Positions 1 through 11,499 of a stretch of DNA of 64,000 nucleotides are shown here, in pieces. The DNA is from Agroathelia rolfsii (Eukaryota > Basidiomycota > Agaricomycetes > Amylocorticiales > Amylocorticiaceae). Each line of letters opens with the position of its first letter. Position 1 is the first letter of the stretch. The stretch is taken from positions 3,782,001 through 3,846,000 of the forward strand of contig JABRWF010000006.1 of the NCBI GenBank assembly GCA_018343915.1, in the 5' to 3' direction. The notes below the pieces were generated by a model. That model worked only from the letters and a program-made list of their open reading frames with translations, was not told the DNA's origin and did no database searches. The position numbers and the translations under genes are program-made.

Positions 1-1268
1 CATCGCATCAACTTACAGCTCGTCTTCACTTGAGACATTCAATCATGATGCTCTTGCTGACGATTCTAGAAAAAGTCAACTATACAGCACGTCAGTAGAA
101 ACACCACAATGGCGGATCGTTACTTGATTACGGCCTGGCATTAGTATTTTTCTGAATGTTCTTTCAGACAAGCTGGACCAAAAAGTGGTGAATAACACTT
201 TTTTTTTTACCTTCTACCGCGGGCTGCACATCAGCCGTGAAGATTGTTTTACGCCTTCGCTCGACTACTCTTTCTCCTAATGCCTTGAGTACTCTATGAA
301 TATTATGGCTTCGTTCGAGTACTTTTCCCTTGGGCCATTACATGTAGTTTCAATGATATTAAAAGAGCGTGGGGCATTCATCCCACCATAGTGCATAGAA
401 CCTAATTGCATAGGCTATCCATCGGTTTGATTAGCGGTACTGAAAAATATCTAGGCAGGGGTAATCCATCGTCGAACAAGGGATTGAGTATTGCAGCACA
501 CAGGAAGAACCATTATAGGCGAGTACACTATTGCACACACCTAAAATATCTTACTGGTGAAAACAAGGACAGCTGCTATTACACAGTTAAGATCGTTAAA
601 TAGTCAAAAACGGATGCATAAACTCGTACAAACGCTTCTCATAACCGTATCACCCTATCTGGTGATTTTCGTCTTGAGCTGCCATACGTATAAACTGATA
701 ATCCTCTCAGCCTGTTTGGGCGCGAGCAATGGGAAGGGGTTTATGAGCAATGCAATCAAGTATGGGTATATTTGGCTTACTTATCCTAATTAGACGCTCA
801 TCCATTTTAGAAATACTTCAATTATTCCTTTAAATATGTTATGTGAGAATTTATTATCTATCTACCGTGCTACTGAACCTATTTTGCAAGATAATCGCAG
901 GGCCCTCCCCAATGAACAATTCATCAATTACAGGAAGAAATTAGAAGCAAATCAGACGTCCGAATCAACAGCTACCGAGATATGGTCTGGATAAAGAGAA
1001 CGAAGTCATAGAGAGCTGCCTGCAGCTGCAAGACAGCTTGACATAAGGATCACCACGATTGGTTTGGGCTATACCCGGAACAAGCATATGGAATATGATG
1101 ATAAATTTAGTTTTCCTCCAATAATACTTGGCTCATGATATCTGAATTATTCAAAAATAGATATGATAGCAATCGCATTTTGTAACATGTTCTAGGCCTG
1201 TATCATAAATAAAAAAGTGTAAGGATTTCAGCTCCGCAGTTAGATACCCCCTCAAGGCAGTTCTATGC
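1..1268. other. intergenic, left edge of window
   Basis: I see no gene in this stretch. The open frames at 406-793 are short, share no recognisable motif and are interrupted by stops. The sequence is AT-rich and lies 3' of the cytochrome P450 gene on the minus strand, so its right end would hold that gene's terminator. Confidence 0.6.
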
Positions 1269-3421
1269 TCAGACTCGAAGATCCCTTTCCAAATCAAGTA
1301 CCTCCCATTCACGCTGCACATCTTCAAACGCTTTCTGAATAATTGCCGCTTTATTTGGTGAGCGCGGGCGGAAGATGACTGGGAACGTTTTTGCTACGCT
1401 AAGGAAACCTGTGGTAAATGTTGCCTCTTCGTCATTGATGTCTGGTATAATGGGCGTATTTGTCGCGGGATCGATCGGAGCTTGGAATTCAATGGCCCAA
1501 ATAAGGCGTGAAAGAACAATAAAAAGTGACGCCTCTGCGATAGAAGATCCTTGGCAAAAGCGACGTCCCCAGCCAAAGACATAGCTAATTCACAATGGTG
1601 AGGTTGCATACACTGAAGCATTCTACAAAAACTTACTGAGATCTTTCACGACTCTCACCCCCACTTTCCTGGCGAAGGCGGCCGTCTTTAAGCAGATGGC
1701 GCTCAGGATCATATGCCATGGGGTTGGGATATCGGCGCGGGTCCATGTGCAATGCCCATACATTGCCGATTACCATGGAGCCCTTTGGTATAAACATGCC
1801 TTCATACCAGTCGTCTTCGTCAACGCGGTGCGGTACTCCTGAGTTTATGGTTATTTTAGTTGCAAATGATGAAAAAAAAAAGAATAACTCGCCCATAATG
1901 GCAGGAGGCCTACGTCGCAACGATTCCTTGATACAAGCAACGAGATATGGGAGTTTCTCTTCGTCCTCAAAGTCGGGCATACGATCATCTCCCACGACTG
2001 CGTCCATCTCCTCACGGACGCGACGTAACACGTGAGGATGACTGAGCATCATGAGAATAAAGGTTTCCAATGCATTTGAAGTTGTGTCAGATCCTGCTTC
2101 GATGGGAGAGGCAGCAAAATAGGACAGCTGCAGGTCCGTCATCCATCCATCTGCAGTCAGTCCTTTGCCAGCTACATCGGTATACCCAGCTTCACTTCTT
2201 TGCTGAAGATAAGAAGAGACAAAACAGTTCAGATTCCTGCCATTTTTGATGTCATTCTTGCATTCTTCCAACAGGCCTCCCCAAAGCTCCATTTCCCTGT
2301 AGGCGAAGGTAACTATAAAAGACCATCCCAAGTGTGAGACATAGACTAACCATTCGTGAAGGCCTTTTCCTACAGCTCGCCATGGTGCTAAAAAATCAGG
2401 TAGCTTCCGTAAAATCGGGAAGATGTCAGCGCTAGACAATTTGTAAATTCAGGATACCTTTAACGACACTCGATATGCGATGCTTACAGATGGCTTCCTG
2501 GTGTACCATGATTCGCCAAGTTGGACATAACTTCATAGACTTGCAGCCTACAATACATGTCAGAGTTTAAATTCAGATAATATACCGAGCTACGTACATC
2601 CGTTTATTTCCAACACTTTTGTTTAACCGCTTGCCGTATATATGAATCATCTGTATGCTTGTTGTCTAGATATTGCATTAAATAAGAATTGCTTTTCTAA
2701 TGTAGATGAAACGAGAAGGAATTACATATCGACGAATCGAAGAGAACCAATGCTTTTCCGGTACATTCTCAGACCATGTGCCATGACCAGAGTTAGTCTC
2801 GTAGAGGCTCTGATCGCCGTGCATCATGAAGTCCCACATCAGGACCCTTGATTCAAGTTCTTGAAACTTTCGGAACTTTCTAGCGGAGACTGGTCCTAAA
2901 ATCCCATGGAATGTTTTGTGTGCGACCTGAGATAATCTATTAGCACTTGAATTCAAGATAATCTTAACTTGAAAAATATACCTTCCAGACATCTCCATAC
3001 TCCAAAAAAACTGGTCTCGAGCCATCGCTCATCAAGTCTTGAACAACATGCGGTGGAACACGACTTGAATATATTTTGCTCCTGTTTTTGAGTAGCTCAT
3101 GAGTAGCTCGGGGCGAATTAAGAACGACGACATTCTGGGGTCCAAGACGGAGAAAAAATATTTCTCCATATTTTTTCGACCACTCAAGGAACTGAAACCG
3201 TGCAGGTCAGATCAGTGTCTACATGCATTTTGATACCGCCTAAATACTTTAGGATGAGGCCGCAGAACTGGGATCTGGAATAGATTGCCGAAGATTGGAA
3301 TACCAGATGGTCCGGGAGGTAGCTTTGTGTTTTTCGAAGACGTTGCTTTGTACTTCCACACGCAAAGAATGCACAGGAAAGCAGCAACAAGTACGGATTG
3401 AAGACCTTGTAGCAAAGCCAT
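1269..3421 (-). CDS. cytochrome P450 monooxygenase (CYP, microsomal type)
   Basis: Haem-thiolate monooxygenase, probably ER-anchored. Nine exons can be assembled on the minus strand: 3421-3248, 3191-2982, 2926-2726, 2650-2598, 2547-2488, 2431-2351, 2296-1893, 1838-1637 and 1584-1269. They total exactly 567 codons (566 aa). The ATG at 3421 is chosen because the open frame upstream has no ATG. Seen in order: an N-terminal hydrophobic anchor, the proline hinge LPPGPSG, a WK(x)nH C-helix region, the I-helix motif AGSDTT, an ExxR motif (E384/R387), a PERF-like PERH, and the haem loop FGWGRRFCQG with ligand Cys472. Length is slightly above the usual 500-530 aa. One intron (1892-1839) appears to use a GC donor. 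The fold is certain from motifs; the substrate is not. It lies about 14 kb from the PKS genes, so a tailoring role is only a guess. Confidence 0.93.
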
Positions 3422-4950
3422 AAATGAGGGGTGGGTGAGAAGTGCAAAATCTCGTGGACTCTGGGCCTTTATCACCAGATTCGGAGTAACGTCAGGGCCA
3501 GCACCATGTCAGCGTGAATACTACAATAGGGTAATATTTTTAACGATCATCGGACGAGTAGAGTTAGATAGGTAAAAGATAGATCAAACCTACATGACTG
3601 CGAAGAGATTGCCCAATGACAAGGATTCATAGCACCGCCGCGGCTAGAACTTGAACATTTGATGATCCTGCAGTGGAGTCCCGCACATAGTAGCCCGAGG
3701 GATGGCACAAAACATCATGGTTTTCTTGTGAATAGTTTCAGGGTTCTTCAATTCAAGCTTCTTTTGATCAGGTGTGCCTCTATCACATAGTTTTTATGAT
3801 GCAAACGACTATTGTGGCCTAGCAGGCGGTACCGAGCTCAAACTCAGGGTCGAACTTGGGGAAAGGGGATAAATTTATCAAAGATTACAATTCTCTGGTT
3901 CCCCCCGCCTCTCCCACACAGTAGTTAGAGGTTAATAAATTCGCAGCGGTTGCCAGAGGAAAGCACATCTGCACACATGAGAAAGCGTACTCCATGAGAT
4001 TAAGACTGACAAATCAAGTTTATTGTTCTCACGTGATTTAGAATACTCAGATCTGGGCTTGCACAGCATATCCATGATCGACTCTAGCATTAGTGATTTC
4101 TCACCCGCCATTTGGCTGATTTATCCCTTCCGATATTTAGCAAGTTCTTGACACGCTAGCAGAAGATGTGTTAAAGAATACTAGGGAATCATACTACACC
4201 ACCACTGCGACGCTACATAGGGATACCTACATATATTTTCCTAGTTATTATCAGGGTATTCACATTACAGAGCCGGCTTTTGTCTGTCCAGAAGCGTCAC
4301 AGGATAAGAATTTTGGGACTTAAAATGAAATTAAGGTCTCGTTCTTGTTTCATATTTAATCGGTTTGTATGCCAGTATTATGAAGTCGAATTGATTTCGT
4401 GGACCGCCGGGTAATTTCAGTGGCTTCCCCAAGAGATCAGACAGCCACTGGCGAAAGGTTAAGATTCTGTCCGAAGTGATGTTACGGTGCCGGCATATGA
4501 AATTTTTTATATCAGCCCTGCAGGATACCCCTGAGAAATAGACTCCCTCGGTGTAAAGAGGACCATTAGTATCGATCTTGATAAACGCTGTTTTTTAGGT
4601 AATAAGGAGCAATGCTATGACTGACGGTCGTTGAATTTAATCTGGGTAAAAAGTAAGATAGTTGGTCAGAATCATATCCTCTAAATTGATTTACGGCAGG
4701 TGAGCGCAGGCTCTTTCCCAGCCTTCATTGCAGCTTCACGCGCGCCGCACATGCTCTCACACATCAGACATCACTCTACCATACCCATTATATCTCTCCC
4801 GCTTTACTCAGCTACGGCCTAGAGTTAGGCCCGGGGCATCCCCTGGAGAATGCTCCTTACGCAGCCCCTCATACAGTTTCTCCTCCCTCTCCTCGCGCTC
4901 CTTCTCCCACGCCCCCTATATAAGGCAAGCTTATATTGGGTTCTTGAAGC

Positions 4951-5272
4951 TGTAAGGGGGCTGGCATAACTTTTTTAAGCGATGTCAACAGCAGAACTCC
5001 GGAAGCCCTGACAAGCATGGCGCGGCAGCGGCAGCCTATTGAACATACTCCCTATATGATTCAAAATACAGGTATTTTAATCTGTAAAGTCTGGAATTAC
5101 TTCTATTATTCTCTTGAAGTAGTGTGTAGTACATGGAAAAGCATAATATTAAGGTATAGGGTGTTTTTGTGTACTATTTCTAAGACAGCTACCACTACCA
5201 TGCCAAGCTTGGTAGGGTTTTCCAGGATGTGCTATTGACACCACTAAAATTTTTTATGTCAGCCCCCCTACA
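4951..5272. mobile_element. MITE-like element with terminal inverted repeats
   Basis: The left end, TGTAAGGGGGCTGGCATAA, is matched in inverse orientation at the right end, where the sequence reads TTATGTCAGCCCCCCTACA. This gives imperfect terminal inverted repeats of about 20 bp, followed by A/T runs on both sides. The 322-bp element has no coding capacity, which fits a non-autonomous DNA transposon derivative. No clear target-site duplication is visible, so the exact ends are uncertain. A similar terminus at about 4497-4525 suggests an older relative next to it. Confidence 0.6.
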
Positions 5273-6333
5273 GCTGAGAGCCCAAAACATGATTGCCCAA
5301 TATAGGGGGAGAGACATTGGAAAAGGGATGCAGGGAGAGGGTAGAGAAGCTGTACACGGGGCTAGGTAGAAGCATCCCCTAAAGCTCCCAGTGGATGGTT
5401 GTTCTGCCAAATTCGGACAAATGCTGCCAGTACGGAACTTGACTGAATTTGGCATTAGTTGTAGCAGAATCAGCGGCCAAATTCTACCAGTTGCTGCCAA
5501 ATGTCGTGCGTGGCAGCTCGAGAGTGTCGGGCACGCTTACTCATGCTTACTCGCCGGCATTTATAGTAGCTTGTATAGCATTCTGCCTAATGCCGCCCAA
5601 GTCCGCCAGGATATTTGCTTTTATGGTTTTGTAGTAATAATAATGTCAATGATGATTTTTGTTTTTATTTAAATAATCAATTGATTTTGATTTTGTTTAT
5701 ACTCCGCAACAAATATATTATACCGTCAAAGATAAAAAAAAAGCATACAAAATAGCAAATTAAAAGGATGTTCACCACCGTATGTAAGGCCATGTAAGGA
5801 AGCATTGCGCTTGTAGAAATAGCAGAGAAGTTCTTTAGAAATAATATGAGCCAATGAAAGGAAAGATCAATTGTATCGAGACACACCAAAGTATGGAAAT
5901 TTATATCTGTGAAAACACCGAATTTCTCGTGTTAGAATCAATAATGTTTTTATATTGAGAACATACCTAGGCAACAGGAGTGGTTTTCCTTTTCTTCAAT
6001 GCTGGACGGGGGTTTGTCTCTTCGGATATTGCTGGTGATGAGGTATTTTCAATGTTGTCCGCTCCCCTTTTCCGGCTTCGAGCTGCTTTTAGTAACGTAG
6101 AATATGACAAGACCCAGCCCTACTATTAATACCCCTAAGTGGTGCGATAATTTGGTCATACAATAGTGCATATGTACACATCTGGTTCAACCGAAATTGA
6201 GACAATTGTTCCAAGCAATAAAAAAAAGTAAACAGCATATCTTAAATATGCATGCTGAACATCAAAGGGTCACTCTTGATGTTGGGCGTGAGCTACAACA
6301 TGCACTGTTACTATTTCTCGCACCGGTATTTTG

Positions 6334-6775
6334 CATCTTTGACCCTGGCTCATGTACTGGCTAGGCCAAGGTAGAGCGGCAGTGCAGATGGGGTGAAAGC
6401 GCGTAGCGCTTTCCGAGCCCGGCTGAGTAGCGCCTGTGGAGAGATTGAGGCAAGCAGCGATGGGGGGTGGAACCGCCTCGCTACCCCATCTCCCGCGGCT
6501 TGCTACCATGCTGTGCTATATATGAAACAGGAGATAGATTACTACTGTACCAGTAATTAGTGAATACGAGGTGCGTGCTTATCTTAAGCATTACATATGG
6601 TATGCTTAAAAGACAAAAATGGAAAAGGGGGCGGCGGGCGGGTGAAAATAAGAAAGCAAGCGCGGTCAGTGCTGGCAACTGCAGAGAGAGAAGGTACACT
6701 TGCCAGCACCGGCACGCACGGACCAAAGACGCCGCTTTGCGCCGACGTCGTGCCTCCTTGGCCCAAAGCATCCAG
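6334..6775 (+). repeat. dispersed repeat family, copy A
   Basis: This stretch aligns by eye in the same orientation with 53971-54600. Shared blocks include a start CATCTTTG(A/G)CCCTGGC, a core TAGCGCTTTCCGAG, and an inverted-repeat block TGCTGGCA ... TGCCAGCACCGGC near the 3' end, followed by GCAAAGCATGC or CCAAAGCATCC. No protein is encoded. It is probably a short interspersed element; its class is unknown. Confidence 0.6.
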
Positions 6776-7189
6776 TAATATTCAGCTTTTTTATCTCTAG
6801 ATTTACTGAGCATTAAACTGGTGGTAAAATTTTATGTAAAGTTTTACTTCTAATAAACACACAAAAAAATCTTGCTTTCCCTACTGTCTTTACTGAATTC
6901 ATAAACACCTGCATTGTATGTGTAACAGCAATCCAGGCTGCCTGGTAATCTTGGCTCTGTGCAGAGCATGGCTGCACGGGTTGATAACTCTGAGGAAGCT
7001 ACTAATTTGAACTATAGGCTGAATCATGCATGTAGTAGTTTTTAAAAGTGGTATTAAAAACTTTGTGCGGAAAATATTATATTTTATTGATTTGTTGTGC
7101 CGCTGCCACTGCCCCATGCTTGCTTTTGTCATTTTTTTTACCGCGCAAAGTATGGGTCATCGCTAGTTGTAATAACATGTCACACGAGA

Positions 7190-9216
7190 TTATTCTAACA
7201 ATAGTTCAGTAGCAATCAGATAAACACCAAGAATACAAGTATTAATTACCTTTGCTGAGTCGAATGAGTTATAACCAGGATCATTAATCTGACAAAAATC
7301 ATCTCCGTTCTGCAATGATTCGTCAATTTTGCGGTTGGGGAGCGTTTCTGTCTCATTCATTTGGAAAGTATTTGCTGTTGTCGCGGTATCCACTCTAAAC
7401 TGTATGCGGGGTGCTCTTGAGCCAAGGCTCGAACTTGATTTTGATGGTAATCGATTTGGCTTCTGATCTCCGTGGCGCACAAAAAATGTTCTGCCATTGA
7501 GACTTCCAAGAAATGCGTTGGTCTCGACTATGCGTCTATTAGATAAAAGTTTTAGGATTGGTGGAAAGCTTACGAGGTGCAATTAAGAAAGTAAAAAAGA
7601 CACCCAGAGCGCTGAATGGCCATGCTATAGTCTAGATAGGATATAAGCATCAGAGAAATTTAGTTCCAAATACTACTTGGTTGCAATTACGGATATGAAA
7701 CAGGCAAGAATGTCAAGCCTGTGTATGTATATTAGAATCTAAGATGTAAAGGGGAAATAACCATTTACGTACGTTGCAAGAAGTCCGGTATTGACCGTAT
7801 ATGCCATGATGCTGTTAATGATAGTATCTGTTCTAAGAAACAATATTATGAAAATCTTTCACAACAGCCAAACTTGAGGAAAAAGTTACTTTTGATGTCC
7901 CGTACGTGATTTAGCAAGCAAACAGCACAAATATAGCGTAATCATAATGTCTGTGGCAGTCCCAAATGCTGTTGCAAGCTTCAAATAAATCTAGCCCAAA
8001 TATCAATGTAAAGCACATGTGTAATGCATAGGGGTTCTAGCATTACCGTTATTTCTCCACCAAGAATGTTCGATAATCGCTTATATTTAGTCAGGCTAAA
8101 TATTTCATTCTTCAGCGACCCAAGAGAAGTAAAATAGTACAAAGCAAACGTACGCAAGTAGGGTAAACACTATAGCGGATGTAAGAGTTATGTTTAGTCT
8201 GAGTTGTTCAAATTCACAACCTCTATCCACTGACCTGCAGTCATAACTGATAAAAGGAATTAGCACTAATTAGACGTATTAATGAGGAAATGATACACTT
8301 ACCTAAATGACCGGTGGATGTAAAAGCCTTTAGTAGATTACATTGTATTAGCTGTTGTAGAAGACAAGGGATTTTACAGAGGATCTTGTACTATCAAAAT
8401 GCATGGAATAATCTGTCTGCCAACTAGTTTGGGTGTTTAGATCTTTCCAAAACATGAAAGTTAGCCCCAACTTACGGATCCAAATACGCCATAAATCAAA
8501 GCTGTGGTTGTTTAATGTCGGTATTGGTGTTAAGAGGAACGATGACTACATTCTGTGACATACATATATACTTGGCAAGATATTAGCCCCTGTAATATTC
8601 GGATTAGAATGATAGTAATATTTCAAAGTACATGGGCTAACCAGAGCGAGTCCACTAGCCTTGGGAGTGGCAAATTTTTCACATAATCTATTGGCAAACA
8701 TAGCGTGCTAATGCTCACCGAAAGTGACCTGTAAATAAAGCTTATGTTAGTGCTTGTGATACAGGCCAAAAATTTAAGGACGAACCAAATATCATGTTCC
8801 AACATCGAAGGCTTGCCAAAGGATGATATGAGGTAGTAGTACTGCATATGCATAACAAAGGCAACATGTGCCGTATTTACCACCCTAAAATATACTGTCT
8901 CATTAGCATAATAAACTTGGGAATATTAATTCAATTGTTAATAACCATAGCGAGGCGGCCTAGTTCGGGTTGTAATAAGTCTTTACTGCAGAAGCAAAGA
9001 GATGAGACTTTGCTTACTGTAACTCTAATCCAAACTCTATCCCCTTTGCTATGCCATTGAAAGTAGTAAAATGTTTGTGCACAAGTTAATCCATAGAGAC
9101 TATAAGGTTGATAATCAGTTTTCTGCCCCAAGTATATTGCTAGATAATAACAACACGTTCAAGAAACCCATTCCTATGAGTGAAACTCCCAAAGTATCGT
9201 CGATGGATGCGGACAT
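7190..9216 (-). CDS. DUF6534-type multi-pass membrane protein
   Basis: Several minus-strand exons resemble the basidiomycete DUF6534 seven-helix family. The start at 9216 opens with MSASIDDTLG, the usual N-terminus preceding the first helix. An exon at about 9085-8990 carries the family-typical LYGLTCAQTFYYFQ segment. An exon at about 8880-8700 holds a helix pattern ending in FxYRSLSVS. The last large exon (about 7525-7200) has VETNAFLGSLNGR, matching the family's conserved YTNxLLxSLNxR, then a polar cytoplasmic tail. Not every splice junction is resolved, and the 3' end is uncertain because a possible donor precedes the stop at 7190. Function of the family is unknown. The gene may be intact or partly decayed. 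Confidence 0.7.
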
Positions 9217-9589
9217 TGCTTCTTGAAAGCCTTGAACAGTTTATAGAGTAAACAAAGGACTAGCTTGAGCATCACGAACACATTTCTTGCTCTTACTTTA
9301 TAGCCACAACTCACTTTTGATGCTTCCGTTGTGCGGCCTTTGATAATCATATAATCCAGAGAAATAGAGCCTTGACCTCAGTAGATTGCAGTTTCCAACC
9401 TCACTGATTAATACACCAATCATAGCAAGAGAGCAAATGCAAATAAAAATACCCAATTATAATTGTGTAATTGATTTTTTTGATGATCAGCCGGTTTGAT
9501 GGCATCGCAAATATGATTGTAGTTAGCTTGAAAAAGCGATGGAAGTGCTGTAATGCGTATCTATTACGTTGAAAGATACTCATCAGAAA

Positions 9590-9890
9590 TTCGGTGTCGA
9601 ATAATGTTCAATAGCTTCAATCCAGCTTTCATACTGTAGATCTCGTAAAATAAAATCGTTGGCTTGATCCAATAGTGTTAATAGAACTCCTCAACTGAGA
9701 TTTTTCCGCTAGCTTCAAGTTCGGATTGTTTGTTTCTAGAGATCTTGTCCCAGAATAGTCTATCGGATATGGATGCCTGAATAACAAGCTCAAAGACGTA
9801 GTGTTCCACCCATGAAGCACTTTTGATGGTATCCGAGCTTCCAAGAACCAGATAAATTTGATTGCAAAACGCATGAGTAGTCGAGGGAGA
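9590..9890 (-). pseudogene. conserved-looking coding fragment with an internal frameshift
   Basis: Two minus-strand reading frames abut at about 9670. The first, upstream, contains SASWVEHYVFELVIQAS. The second, in a different frame, ends in QYESWIEAIEHYSTPNF and a stop near 9591. Both look like real protein sequence with amphipathic helices, and they would read as one segment if shifted by one base. I do not recognise the family. No start codon or upstream exon can be assigned, so this is most likely a gene remnant. Confidence 0.35.
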
Positions 9891-10361
9891 TTATATTATA
9901 TGACAGCAAGGCAAAGAAGCTAGAGCGGCGTTATATGCATACAAAGCATCAAAAACAGAGGCATGGCAATGTGACATGTGTCACGTCTATATCACCATAA
10001 AGTATCTCCGAGTCCCCTGTGTCCTACATTTACTTGTGTAGAGTATGAGTGTCGGCTTGTGATGATTTAAAACAAATGCATTGGAGAATAATCTCTTCTT
10101 TTACAAATCAGCATTTTTATAAGGTGATCTACGTAGGATTTAATATCACAAGTTTTCTGGCCTATTGAGATTGCATTAGATGCCACTGTTGCTGTCATCT
10201 AGGCATTATTCATAGGCCTTGCGTGACCCAATTCTATGACATAATTAAAAGCACCTGAAAGTTAATTTTGGTCGTGGTCTAGCTTTAATTGGCACTATTG
10301 GAATCAGATAACTTAGATATAGACGCATAATAGGTGCTTGTCATGATCACCTCACTACAGC

Positions 10362-10802
10362 TGTCACGCTGACGCATTTCGCGAACGACATCATCATCCA
10401 TTGTCACCTCCCGTCCATCCTCTCGTCTCTCGGTTTACATCTACACCTGGTCTCACTTCTTCATTTCTTGTCTTACTATTCTCATCCTCAGTCATAATTG
10501 TCTCACCTTGGTCATGCCCAGACTAGCTTACTCACCACTTCGTATTCTCCTTGGTCTCAGTTCTGACTAGCTTACCAATCCATTGATGTCAATGATCTCA
10601 GTATTGGTCTCACTTGTCATGTCCTATTCATGTATATAGATTTGCTAGAGGAGTCCTACTGGTTCCTCGTCGAATCAACGCCAGTGATCCGTCCCTTGTA
10701 TCCTGTGTGATCCGTGCCACTCATTATCTCCCCTCTTAACCTCTCTCTCCCCTTTTCTTGCCCTATCAATCTCCGTGTCTCTCCGTCGACGCGGTTCTCA
10801 CA
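10362..10802. mobile_element. solo LTR candidate
   Basis: A 441-bp block with a base composition unlike its AT-rich surroundings starts TGTCACG and ends TTCTCACA, the TG...CA ends of fungal retrotransposon LTRs. It is C/T-rich with many CTC/TCTC motifs and has an internal TATA-like GTATATAG near 10633. No second copy, internal domain or clear target-site duplication is seen in the window, so the call rests on composition and ends. Confidence 0.4.
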
Positions 10803-11014
10803 GTGCTGAATTGTGTACATTTTGATAATAGCCAAAGTAGCGGCACAAAAAGAGTATTGCCATTATATCTTTAAAGTACTACATTTGTCATTGTGAACAT
10901 AGCACGGTGACTAGAGGCTTTAATTGTGACAAATTAACTGCCCTAGTCAAGTTATTGGTGCTAGCAGTAGTCCTATAATAATCCAATCTCACAATTATTG
11001 TTAACTGAAATATA

Positions 11015-11499
11015 CTCGCGGTTCTCAAAAGTTTCCGTAGATCACGCGGTAGCCACGCTCATGCACTCCGGAGTTTTTTTTAGGGAAAAACGCCATTTCT
11101 ACTAATACTTGTACCAACCGCTTTACTTTGAGTAAAAGGACTGGTAAGAGCAAGCATCACGTGGCCATGTTCTAGCGGCAAATTATATGACGTAATCAAT
11201 GCTTTTTACCAAATCCTTTATCCAAAGTAAAGGGATTTGTCACAAGATTGGTTAGAACGACATTTTCTTCTTCAAAACCCCAGTGTCAGCCACCTTCGTC
11301 TTTGATAATATATTTTACCTACCAAACGCATATTATAAATACCTTTTTGGCTTCTGTATAGAGCTACAGCTCTAATCAGTAGTACCAGTAATTTTTTTGA
11401 CCAGCGTGAAACTTCAAGGCAGATACTAATTTATTGAAAGACATGAGCTTAGATTGTGAATGGCTGACTTAATCTACGGAAACTTTTGAGAACCGCGAG
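11015..11499. mobile_element. MITE, Tc1/mariner-like, TA-flanked (copy 1)
   Basis: The left end CTCGCGGTTCTCAAAAGTTT is exactly inverted at the right end, giving terminal inverted repeats of about 28 bp. Both ends are flanked by TA (11013-11014 and 11500-11501), the target duplication of Tc1/mariner/pogo-type elements. The 485-bp element has no coding capacity. A second element appears inserted near its left end (about 11065-11282). A 264-bp relative in opposite orientation sits at 14991-15254. Confidence 0.85.
11065..11282. mobile_element. nested MITE inserted in copy 1
   Basis: This insert is absent from the related copy at 14991-15254, where the flanking halves are contiguous. Its ends are imperfect inverted repeats of about 70 bp: the left side starts CACTCCGGAGTTTT and carries CTTTACTTTGAG, and the inverted right side starts CACTGGGGTTTT and carries CTTTACTTTGGA. 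A trinucleotide TCA occurs at both junctions and may be the target duplication. No protein is encoded. Confidence 0.7.

Larger units (their letters stand above)
3422..7189. other. intergenic, repeat-bearing
   Basis: No convincing gene. It contains a 322-bp inverted-repeat element (4951-5272) and a dispersed repeat copy (about 6334-6775). A pyrimidine-rich stretch at 4728-4920 ends in a TATA-like CTATATAAGG and may be a remnant of a retrotransposon terminus. A sequence at about 4497-4525 resembles one terminus of the 4951-5272 element. All remaining open frames are short and motif-free. Confidence 0.55.

Noticed and set aside
3422..3475. A longer N-terminus for the P450 starting at 3475
   Set aside because: The codon there is GTG. 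The ATG at 3421 places the membrane anchor at the usual position.
10362..11499. A full LTR retrotransposon beginning at the solo LTR
   Set aside because: No reverse transcriptase, integrase or second LTR follows within the window; the next feature is a MITE.
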